Source: Nemophila menziesii
Taxonomy: Eukaryota; Streptophyta; Magnoliopsida; Boraginales; Hydrophyllaceae
Direction: 5' to 3'
NCBI GenBank assembly: GCA_029959085.1
Contig: JARWIR010000002.1
Location: 77,714,224-77,778,223 of the forward strand
DNA length: 64,000 bases
Part shown: piece after piece, positions 25,001 to 35,033 of the stretch
Layout of the letters: each line of letters opens with the position of its first letter
Position numbering within the stretch: the stretch's first letter is position 1
Notes under the pieces: model-generated
What the model saw: only the letters and a program-made list of their open reading frames with translations
Told to the model about the DNA's origin: nothing
Databases searched by the model: none
Translations under genes and position numbers: made by a program

Positions 25001-25541
25001 GTGATAGGTTTTTCAAGGATTTTATTAATATTATCAGTGACAGTAGGTTTTATTCTATCAATAATATGACTGTAATTTCTAGGGCCATTTGTAGTATATT
25101 GATTCTTATAATGCTCAGTGATAGTTTGAATAATAGATTTGTTATCTTCAATCCAGTTACCCTCTTTGTTCATGATTCTAAGAAATTATTGAATTTTCTT
25201 CTTGTTTTAGTGGTATTATGGAAATAAGTAGTGTTTTTATCCCCTAATTGAATCCACTGGATTCTTGATTTTTCTCTCCAGTACAACTCTTCTTTATTCC
25301 AGTGAGATTCAAGTTGGGAGGTAAGAAAATTATATTCATCCCAATTAGATGAATTGGAGTTGTTCAAAGCTTCAAGTTTGGTTATTATTTCTCTAATAAT
25401 GTTCCTGTTGTTCATTCTTTTAGTTTTGCTCCATTTAGTCATTATAGAGGATATTTTGTTTAATTTGGAGCCAAATTTCACAATCCCTCTATAAATGTTA
25501 TGAATATAAGAATTCCAGTGAGTGTGGATAATATTATCCAC
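22051..25541 (-). mobile_element. LINE (non-LTR retrotransposon), 5'-truncated, well preserved
   Basis: The minus strand carries pre-RT, RT, zf-RVT and RNase H domains, a 3' untranslated region, and a poly(A) tract of about 13 (T-run at 22050-22063). The first coding block (25541-25170, with WREKSRIQWIQLGDKNTTYF) is one frame off the main ORF, so there is one small indel near 25175. The AP-endonuclease is missing. No target duplication was found at the 5' side. Confidence 0.85.
22147..25173 (-). pseudogene. LINE reverse transcriptase / RNase H ORF with a single in-frame stop
   Basis: One frame runs from 25173 to 22147 (about 1,000 codons) and is interrupted only by TGA at 24531-24529. In it: NKSPGPDAFTDSFFK, DYRPISCPNFIYKIIA and ADMSKAFENIE (fingers and first catalytic Asp region), then GLRQGDPLSPILF, LTHILFADDSFFF (catalytic FADD), zf-RVT with FVWRIISDAIPTE and a C-x2-C-x4-H-x4-H-type cluster, and an RNase H-like domain with VDASY, AEEAEALGILQAI, NDCQSLMKSL and AADWIARK. 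The TGA replaces the Trp normally found just after the AF-E motif, consistent with a TGG-to-TGA change. Retrotransposition-competent until recently, by appearance. Confidence 0.88.
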
Positions 25542-25659
25542 CTCTTGTTCTTATTCCAGCTTTTTTTGTAAATAAATCTGGAATTCACTTTTTTGGAATT
25601 ATTCTCAGTGTTAATTACTTTGAAAAATAACACCGCTTACTATTTCCACAGCCTAACAA

Positions 25660-25915
25660 CATCATAAAGCAATTAATACTGTTTAAAAAGATGTGAAAAG
25701 TTTGTTGGGTTTGAAAAAAATAGATAATATTTTGAGTGTCCTCGAATAATTTAAGAAGATCAAAGCTCGTGAATATTGGAAGAGAAAGGAAAGGAGAGTT
25801 ATTTTTGACGCTGCCATTTATCATATATGGCGGATGAGAAATAATCTTACTATGAGAGGTGAAAATTCTTTCAAAGAAAAAGCCATCAAAGAGACTAAAA
25901 TGTGCACGCTATCTA
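25660..25915 (+). pseudogene. LINE zf-RVT/linker fragment
   Basis: The plus frame reads WKRKERRVIFDAAIYHIWRM followed by RNN, the tail of the zf-RVT region in plant LINEs, then loses similarity. It abuts the head of the minus-strand LINE, so it may be the older target. Confidence 0.6.
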
Positions 25916-25919
25916 TTTT

Positions 25920-27079
25920 ATTCGTTTTGTACCTCCATCATACCTTCATGGATAATTGAGGAATATTATTCGTATCTTGATGAGATTAGATTAGCGATTT
26001 GATAGTACTACCTTATACTTTCGAGTCTAGTCCTATAGTCCTATACTAATTACGTTGAGTAAATACCTAGGATGGTGTATTCAAATAAGAGTCTATAAGA
26101 TTTTTTTGAATGTTAAAAGTTAAGAGATATTCAATTAAGGGTCTAAAGAGTCTTTTTACAATACTGGTGTATTCGATTAAGACTATAAAGAGTCTTATAA
26201 AATAATGGTGTATTCAGTCTGAATTTTAAACAATTATTTAAAATATTATGGTATTCAAAAGTCTATGAATTTTTTTTAGATTTCATTAACTATTAGATTC
26301 TATAGGATTTTAAAGTACAAAATTTTATATTGAAATCCATCATTTTACTTAGAGATTTTGATGAATTTCTTATGTAAACTATCTTCTAACAAATTGGAAA
26401 AAATAATTAAAAATAACTCATGGTAAATATTTTATGTGCGCCTTCAATTAAAAAATATTCACGAAAAACTTATCGTTAACATTATTATTTTAGTGAAAAA
26501 AAATCCTTCATGATATTAATATTTTTCATGTAAAATCTCAATTAAAAGATTTACATGAAAAAATTATGCGTAAGACGATTGATTCAGTTAAAAAACTCAT
26601 GAGATTTTGTTCAATTAAAAAAAAAAATTATGGAGAGGTACAATATATGATATAAATCCAGCTAAGTACATAATGAACCTAAAATGATGTCTCGTGATTA
26701 ATTTTTTTATGTCATAGAGAACTTTTTTTTTTGTCAAAGTCATATAGAACTACACTTTCAAAGGAAACATGTGTTGCATTGTGTAACATATTATGTATAA
26801 CATATTCTACTATTTTGGAAATTCCAAGTAATACTTAGTTGGTTTCATTTGATGAAATTAACATTAAAGAACATTATTAAAGTCCCTAACACATTGGTAA
26901 AGATCCTGGTCTAACATAAGACCTGTTAGATGTGTAAATAACTTATTTGGTTCCTTAACTTTATATATTTTGATAGCTTAAGTTATTGATAAATATATAT
27001 AGCCTGTAGTAATTTATTTTAAATGACTTCTATTACCATCAATCATACTTTATTGTAATTTAGTAATTTATTTTAAGTA
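25920..27079. other. AT-rich gene-free stretch with GTGTATTC repeats
   Basis: At 26070-26250 three or four loose copies of GGTGTATTC(A/G)ATTAAGA, then TAAAGAGTCTT, occur at about 60-bp spacing. The rest is AT-rich and featureless up to the point where Gypsy pol similarity starts abruptly at 27080. Confidence 0.45.
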
Positions 27080-28483
27080 ACACATTTGTCTTGTCTTGAA
27101 GGTTCCAAATTTAATAGTGGTCTTGAATTGGTTAGAGGGGAGTTCCCATATGAGAGTTTATTTTCCGTTTATGATGGTACTCCTTGGTATGCAGACATAC
27201 CGAATCTTATTGTGAGTGGTTCTTTTCCTAAAGGAGCTACTTCACAAGAAAGAAAGAGAATAAGTCACTGTGCCAAACAGTTCTTTTGGGAGGATCCCTT
27301 CCTCTACAAAATATGTGGTGATCAAATGGTAAGAAGATGCATACCTGGGAAAGATGTTTTGTCAATAGTTGTGGGTTGTCACGATTCACCTTATGGAGGA
27401 TATTTCAAAGGTGACCTCACAGCTGCTAAGGTATTACAATCTGGTTTTTATTGACCCACTTTACATAAGGATTGTCATGAGTATGTTAAGAAATGTAATA
27501 GATGCCAGTTTACTAGTAATATATCCAAGAGGGATGAGATGCCACGTAATAATGTACTTGAAGTTGAAGAATTTTATGTTTGGGGGTATTGATTTCATGG
27601 GTCCCTTTGTACCATTCAATGGAAATCAATACATCCTATTAGTTGTTGATTACGTGTCCAAATGGGTAGAGGCGGTAGCTCTACCAACTAATGATTCGCG
27701 AGCAGTGATTAAATTTTTGAAGTCACACATATTCACTAGACATGGCATACCTAGAGTTATTATCAGTGATGGAAGTTCACACTTTGTGAACAGATATTCG
27801 AAGATAGTTCTAAAGAAGTATGGGATAAGGTATCGTGTATCCACCGCTTATCATCCACAAGCCAATGGTCAAGCTGAGGTCTCTAATTGAGAGGTCAAAT
27901 CCATCTTAGAAAAAACTGCTGATCACACAAGAAAATATTTGTCAATGAAGTTAGATGATGCATTGTGGGCTTATCGTACTTCGGTCAAAACTCATGTTGG
28001 TGCATCTTCATATCGTATGGTTTATGGTAAGGCTTGCCACTTACCTCTTGAAGTAGGTGCATATTGGGCTATAACGCAGTCGAATTTAGATCTGATTTAG
28101 CCGGTGAAAATCGTATGATGAAGTTGAATGAACTTGATGAGTTTCGATTACATGCCTATTAGAATGCTAAACTTTATAAAGAGAATACAAAGAGATGGCA
28201 TGATAATCGTATCCGTGAAAAGAGGTTTGAAGTTGGAAAAAGGGTCCTAAAATACAACTCCAAGTTCAGCAATTATCCGGGTAAGTTGAGATCGAAATGG
28301 TCTAGTCCTTACATTGTGACCAAAGTCACGCCCCATGGAGCAATAGAGATTGAACATTCAATCGAGCACCGAACCTTCATGGTGAACGGTCATCGATTGG
28401 AGATTTATCATGGAGGCGAGGATATCAATCGCTCGGAAGATCCACATCCCGGGGAGGTCATGTACCTCCTCGAAGCTCCCTAG
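27080..28483 (+). pseudogene. Athila-type Ty3/Gypsy pol, integrase region, broken
   Basis: Similarity starts inside the RNase H C-terminus (HLSCLEGSK) and continues through the zinc-binding integrase head (H-x-C pairs near [10 protein letters not shown]) and the catalytic core: [11 protein letters not shown], then [32 protein letters not shown]. The tail (KWSSPYIVTKVTPHGAIEIE) ends at 28483. Breaks: TGA at 27452-27454, one extra base in the G-run near 27588, TGA at 27888-27890, further stops at about 28100-28160. Gag, protease and RT are absent, so the element is 5'-truncated at 27080. Confidence 0.85.
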
Positions 28484-28718
28484 AAGCGAGAGGTAACCCG
28501 TCGAGCTTAACGACGTTAAACAAAATCCAATTCATTGTATATTAGTTTCATGTCTTTTAATTTTATAGTGTAAATTAGAGTAATTGTTGTGTAATCAATG
28601 TTTATTTGTAAGAAATGGGAAAGGTTTGGTGTTTTGATGATTTAAGGAGTAAAAATGTCACGAGTTTGGGGTGCAAAAGTCAAAAAACAATGAGAGAAGG
28701 GTTACAAGACAGGAGCAA

Positions 28719-29072
28719 ACTGGGAACCCAGTGGGCAACTATCAACCAACCCCTCACACGCAAGAAGAGGCGCGTCTGGAGTTGCGCCAAGCGACGAAAA
28801 CCAAGAACCCGGTCTCACGAGCTGTAGCTCCCAACTCTCTGACCTCCGCGGTGAAAACGCGACCCACGTGTTGCATCTGGGTTCGCGCTCGACGACAGCA
28901 ACCGGGAACCCGGTTTCGGAGGCCAAAAGTTCTGACCTCCCGGTGGAAACGCGAGGTAATTCTTGCGTCTGGTAAAAAAAGAACATTTATTTTGGAAAAT
29001 TTTGCGCCGACACAGCGACGCAGACCGGGATCCCGGTTGCGCAATAGTAGAGGCGATTTTGAGCTTATAAAA
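28719..29072 (+). promoter_or_regulatory. Candidate internal promoter of the Athila-like element
   Basis: Three palindromes of the type ACCGGGAACCCGGT (28719-28732 as ACTGGGAACCCAGT; 28901-28914; 29024-29037 as ACCGGGATCCCGGT), plus a half site at 28805-28812, lie upstream of a TTATAAAA box at 29065-29072. A C/T- and A-rich leader-like stretch follows to the ORF at 29430. The LTR of the same element has the same arrangement (palindromes 32690-32840, TATA 32889). The 241-codon frame at 28671-29396 overlaps this and is probably not a protein. Confidence 0.5.
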
Positions 29073-29429
29073 CCTCTATTCTTGCCTCCTTTCACAATCC
29101 AACTAATATTCCGTTTTCAAGCTCCATACACCTGGGAAAATCATCATCAAAACACCACAAAATCATCAAATCCTTTCCTACAACACCACATAAACACACA
29201 ATTCACTCATAATCCTTCCAAAACACCAACAATTTTTAACTTTTCTCCAAGAATCCTCCTTCATCCAACCTATAAATTGAAACATAAAACCTCTCCAATA
29301 ACACAAAATAATCCTTACCCATCTCATATCTCACTTCAATCTACCTTCTTCTACCCTCAAAACATCAAAATTCAAAGATTTTTTTCTAGTTTTTGAATTT
29401 TTGAAGTTTTGAGTTTATAATGAATTGAG

Positions 29430-30716
29430 ATGACTAACAGGACAGATTCGTTGAGCTATAATCGAAGGAACCCTCCTAGAGCTAGAAACACTCCTGGTGC
29501 TACACAAGAGAGAGCTATTGAGATCTCGGATTCAAGTTCTAGACGCAAGATTGAAGAGGTTAAGGCTACTATGAAGAGGAAAGAAAACCCAAGTGAGGCT
29601 AATTCCAAAAATCCTACCTTGGTGGATGAAGAAGAGGTTGAAGAAGAATTCCCTAGCGAACCCATTCTGGAACAACGATTCACTCGAAGAAAAATGATTC
29701 CAAACAAGCCGAAAAGGATTGTCACTAGTTGGGATGAACAAGTTCGCAATAGAGTAGAATATTTGAAGTTTGGTGTTGAGAAATGATTTCCTTCAGGTAT
29801 TACGAACAGTGCTTTTAAAGACTATGCTATTACGTGTGACAAGATTGGTTGGAAAGAATTGAGAAAGAGAACCCTCACGTTCATCCCTGCTTTAGTTCGT
29901 GAGTTCTACGAAAAGCTTGCCTTTGCGAATAAACAGTCCATTACCCTACGCAAAAAGGTACTGCCTTTCTCAGTTGAAGTTATTCGAAATACGTTAAAGT
30001 TACCAATCTTGACTGGACCTTGCCCATATCACGAAGCACTTAACCATCCATCTTTCTAATGGGATTCCCTTTATGATTTAGTACTTATTCGTGACAGAAT
30101 TCCCATCCCAGAAGGAGAAAGGTATGCAGGCCAAGTTTATAGCAGTAATTTATTATCTTGTGCGAAGGTATGGTCTCGTTTCATAGTTCCTACCTTCTTT
30201 GGAAACAATCACACTTTCGAGTTGAAAAAGGAACACCTTATTTTCATTAAGTGTATCCTTGAAAAGAAAACTATTGATTTATGACGCTATCATAGAATTT
30301 GAGAAATCCCCATATTCATCAACAAAACCTCAAGTTCCCGTGAACTATAACTGTCATTTGCTTAGACGCAAAAATACCACGCAAGAGCGAGGAAATTGAA
30401 CCTATAGAAAAAGGGGAACAAATGATGATGAGATCAATTGAGAATGCCCATGAAGAAGCTACAAGAGAGATGAGGAGACCTAGACTTCCTCCACGCAAAA
30501 AAAAAGTCAACTACTGGAATTGATTGTCCTCGAATTAAAGATTTGGAGGAGAAACAAGACGCGATGATTGACACTTTAGGAAATATGACAAAAGAGTTGG
30601 AGATAATGAAAAACATGTTATTTGGGGTGAGCAATATGCAACACGTCATTTACACAATACTCACAAAAGAAGCCCAACCTGGACGCAACAATGGTAACCA
30701 ACCTAGTGGTGGTTAA
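29430..30716 (+). pseudogene. Late ORF of the Athila-like element: plant transposon protein (PF20167-like)
   Basis: A charged, disordered N-terminus (119 codons, with a DEEEVEEEFPSEP acidic patch) is followed in the same frame by a domain with ALVREFYEKLAFANKQ, KVLPFSVEVIRNTLKLP and a VWSRFIVPTFFG region, and a coiled-coil-like end (IDTLGNMTKELEIMKNML). This matches the putative plant transposon protein family found in Gypsy-type elements, often downstream of pol. Stops: TGA 29784-29786, TAA 30057-30059, TGA about 30281, more after. Its role in the element is not known; it lies where some Athila elements carry an env-like ORF. Confidence 0.65.
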
Positions 30717-32165
30717 GATACGTTTTCCTAACCTTTCCTCACTGAGTAGTGTATATTAGTTTAATCGCTTTATCGAGTCTTTTTTAGTCATGCGGACACA
30801 ACTCATTTTTGAGTTTGGGGTGGGGTTTGTTGCCTCATCCCAGTTTTACGTGTTATGTGTTTTATTTGCTTTCAATAAAATTAATTAGGGGTTGCGTTTG
30901 ACTGTAGAAGATCTTAAATGTCCCCACTAAGCATACTTTTGATAAATCATATGATAGTAAATAGTGGACTTTAGGGGTTAGTATAAAACTCACTTCAATT
31001 GCATGCAAACATAGGTAATTGATAGGAATAATTAATGAACAATGCAAAAGAAGTAAACTTGTACTTAAGGAAAATGTTTGGTTTGTAGAATGTGAGATAC
31101 AAATTAGTAGAGAACCCACTTAGATATGAACTAGAGGCAAATTGTGTAACTAGGAAAATGATAGGGGTAGTTATTTGTTAGCAATTTGAGACTTCTTAGC
31201 CTTTTATCCCCATGAATTAATTATATCCGTCTTAGCCCAATTTTGAGCTTTAAGCCTTTTCTTTTGTCGCCATGATAAAAGACCATATCCCCTTAGTTTA
31301 TTAGGCATTTCCATATGACCCGCATCTGAATCACGATCCTGAGACCTGTCTCGAGCTTGAGTTTGGGGTGGTGGGTTCATCTATGGAAAGTTACATTGGG
31401 AGGGAAATTATGTGTTTGTATTGAGGCACACATTCTGATGATTTATTATTTGTAACCCTTTGCCGGGATTGAAAAAAAAAAGTGAAAAAAAGTTGCCAAT
31501 ACAGTAGACAACCGGGAACCCGGTTATCGAATGTACAAAAAGAGAAAAGAGAAAAGAAATGAGAAAAAAGGAAAATAAAGAAAGAATAAAATACCCGGCA
31601 AAGTGGAAGTTTCTGGAATAATCTTAGTTTATATTGGGTTAACTTGGGGGCGCTAAATTAGTGCGTCAAATGGGTTGAGTGAGAACATTATTCGAGTGTA
31701 AACTCAAGCTCTTTGACAGTCGTTTATGGTAAGTAAGGAGAGAGCCAAAAGCTCACTTCAAATTTACCAAATATACATACCACACTGTCCCTAAGCCTAC
31801 GCTAAAACCATAAAGTCCTCGTGATTCCTAGGTGCATAGTGAGTTTATAATTTAGCTAATAGGGAATATACTAAGTGGAGCGTTCAAAGCGAGTGAGGAT
31901 CATGGAACACCCTATAGCCATCATATTGAGATAAGTACAAGCGTAACCTTCTAGCATTGTGAAGTTAATTTTAAGATTGATATTATTCGTGTTTGATTTT
32001 GCATGATAAGTGTATGTGTATATTAATTTCTAATGTTTGCTATATGAGACTTGTTTTAAGTGATACTGTGGGTGTATTTACTAGCTTCTGCATTCCTGCA
32101 TTCACCTTAGACCATTGTCTTTAATTGTACTTTGTCGGGATGACAAAGGTTTGAGTTTAGGGGCT
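30717..32165. other. Untranslated 3' region of the Athila-like element
   Basis: No coding similarity. It contains one more AACCGGGAACCCGGTT palindrome (31510-31525) and ends with a purine-rich tract (TTTGAGTTTAGGGG, about 32150-32163) immediately before the LTR, the expected position of a polypurine tract. Confidence 0.5.
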
Positions 32166-33655
32166 TGATGTCTCCCTTTTTGTTATACTTTTATGCCCTT
32201 AAGAGGCATCATTTTAGGTGAATAATTGACTACATGATAGAATTTTAGGATTAATCCGCTATATTTCATTTTCTCTCTTTGGAAACTATTATTTTTCATT
32301 TATTAAGATTTTGCACGTTAAATGGGTTGTTTTAGTGCAAATTTTATAGGTCCATTATGTTGGCATATAGCCTCCCTTCATAGGTTGTTTTAATGTGACA
32401 AATCCTCTTGTGTTTAGTGTGCTAACTTCACTTTAATTATACCCTCTCTATTGCACTCTATTTTCATCAAAAACACTATCTTTATCATTTAGATCATAGC
32501 TTTATTGTCATATCCTAAGAAGCTAATTTTCATACAAATACTTTTAACCTTATCTTTGTATACATTGAGAATTAGCCTTCATGATCAACTACAAAGTTTC
32601 TTAGAATGATGTTTTCAACAACTCTCGTGAATAAAACTTTTCCATCCGAGCATCATAGCAAAATGTCGAAAATGTGCAAGTCAGAAGATAAACGGGAACC
32701 CGTTTGGTTCTAACCGGGAACCCTCTCAGGATGATTTTCTTGCTAGTCAATGCCACGTCATTTCTTACCGTTGCCACTTGGAAAAGAGCCGTTAGGGAAG
32801 TTAAACGGGAACCCGGTTGGCTCTAAACGGGAACCCGTTTAAGCACAAATTGTCCCACAAATTTATAACCGTTGGGGACTTTCTTGTGCTATAAATATGA
32901 CCTCTTTCAAGGAGAAATTCACCTCTTACACTTAAACTATTATACATATCATTCTCCTACAAAATTAGAGGTCTCAAGCTATCAAAGTTAATCATCCAAG
33001 CTTGATCAAGAGCTTAAACCAAGAAGCTTCAAAGTTATTATCTACTCAAGAGGAGTTTTCATGCTTATAGTTATATCTACTCTTTAGGAGATTGTTTAGC
33101 AAAGTTATTTCACCACTTAAACACTTTGTATCTATCCTCTTAAGTCTAGTTCTTGTAATAGATAGATTAAGAGAGAATTTGAGTATAGGGAGTATACTCG
33201 GTGTCCTTGTGTTGCGATAGCACAAGAGTTTGTCCTTCGTGGTATCGAAGAGGTTGTAAGGGTTATTGTGTTCTCGACCCGGTTAAGAGAGACACGTGAG
33301 ATTAGTGAAAAGCTTTAAATCCTAAGGAGGCTTCCTTAGGTAGTGGATGTAGGGATAATCGAACCACTATACATCGTTGTGTACATTCTATCCCTACTCT
33401 ATTTACTTTCCGCACTTTATATGTTTGATTATATGCTAGTATAAATATCGTAATAATCTTTACCTAGTTAATCAAACCTATTGTCATCTAGAGTAGTAAG
33501 AGATTAGAAACTCGTTTTACTTGTATCACTATATCAAACCTCTAGTTTATCCATTGCATGATCCCTTAAGAGTTTGATATATTTAGTTGACCTAGTAGTT
33601 CCTCTCTTAAACTTATTATTGTCCAAAAGACCCCCCCCCCTCTAGTACTTTCACA
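32166..33655 (+). mobile_element. 3' LTR of the Athila-like element
   Basis: Begins TGATGTCTCC after the polypurine tract and ends TTTCACA, giving TG...CA and about 1,490 bp. It contains four AACGGGAACCCGTT-type palindromes (32690-32705, 32712-32722 partial, 32803-32818, 32825-32840) and a CTATAAATA box at 32889-32897. About 760 bases of R-U5-like sequence follow, including a run of 10 C (33631-33640). The 5' LTR is not in the window because the element is truncated. The 3' limit is an estimate. Confidence 0.55.
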
Positions 33656-33658
33656 TTA

Positions 33659-35033
33659 TGCTAGCAAGGATAGTAATTGAGAATTAAAGTCTTAGATCGC
33701 GTAAAGAAGTCAAGGCGAGAAGAAATATCCCGAAGAGTTGACAAGTTGAAGCTGTAAATCTGGAAGGATGATGTTAATTGCTGATTTCGAGTTACTTAGA
33801 CGTGGATTCAGCCTCTGGGTTGTAAAGAATATTTATTCCTTATTGAGTTATGAAGTTGTAGCAACTTGAACGGGTCAATTTGGAGTTGATTTGAGAAAGT
33901 TACAGCCGTTTTAGTGAAGGTTGTACACCAGTTACAAGATTTTTATTGGAAGATTGAACTTGGGCTATTTAATATTCCACTAATTTAATTAAGTTAAGAC
34001 CAAGTCCAATTTTAGAATTATAAATAGACCTTTTGACTCTTATTTTACACACAACTCAATTCATACAAGTCTGAACGTCAAACAGAAAAGTCAGAAGCAA
34101 GAGGAGAGAAGAAACTGAAGCTAGAGAAGCAATTCTTCCATCAACCGTCAATTCAAACCTTTAATTAGGTTCTATCTTTTATTTATGTAATTGACAATGA
34201 GTTATTTTAATTTATTTCTTTAGTTTTAATTTCTATTATGAGCTAAATACTCCAAGTGCTTGAGAATCGCTTTAATGGGTCGAGCCCCAATTTATTTAAT
34301 TAGTGTTTTTGAATTTGGGATTGAAAGATTTAAAGTGAATTGGGTAATTTATTATTTTCTATTATCTTGAATTTATTTACTATTTGTAAAGTCATGAATC
34401 AAAAATAGGAATTAGTAATTAAGCTATTCATTATAGTGGCGTAATGATCACCTTGACGGTGGGTTTAGTTACAGAACTAGATAATAGATGTAAGATATAA
34501 ATTATTGATCCTGACGGACTTAGTTAATCTTATAGCCAATTGGGTAAAGTACTTGACCATTCAAAGGTAGCTTATAACCGCCCTAAAGGGGTTTGTAATA
34601 CCCTAGGATAGCTCCTAAGTCCACCCTAACGGGGGTTAGGAGAAACTCGAATCCCGACTAGTACCAAATTTCGATTCATCCCTTGAACGAAAGTATTGAT
34701 TAAATAGGTTTAGGCGAAACCCTTGCTAAACTCAATTATTACTTCTCATTCTTGTGTCTACTCATATTTTATTTATTTGCGTCTCATTTATTTGCATTAG
34801 TTAATTTAATATTTTACATTATTTGCACTTTAGTCCTTAAACAAAAACCCAACAAGTATTTATCCATTTAATTTTCGTATCATATAAACAACTATCTACG
34901 CTTATTGCATAACATTTAAAGCCATATCCAATCCGTCCCTGAGATCGAAATCCCGTTTACCAGATATTACTTGGACGACCCGTACACTTGTGGTACGTGT
35001 CTTTACTTTTTAGGGGTGTTATTGTATAACACA
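33659..35033 (+). mobile_element. Second Ty3/Gypsy LTR-like sequence
   Basis: An ATTATAAATAGACC box at 34016-34029 is followed by an untranslated stretch with AGTCCACCCTAACGGGGGTT-type phrases. The end has GAGATCGAAATCCCG and GACCCGTACACTTGTGG, typical of the end of Gypsy LTRs. The order and style of the parts resemble the relic at 50.9-52.0 kb. It ends where pol coding starts mid-frame at 35034, so it is joined to a rearranged element. Both limits are approximate. Confidence 0.5.

Noticed and set aside
28671..29396. 241-codon plus-strand ORF
   Set aside because: Basic, low-information translation across the palindrome cluster, TATA box and leader of the Athila-like element, ending in a Ser/Thr/Pro/His-rich tail from CA-rich DNA. 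No domain; more likely untranslated element DNA.
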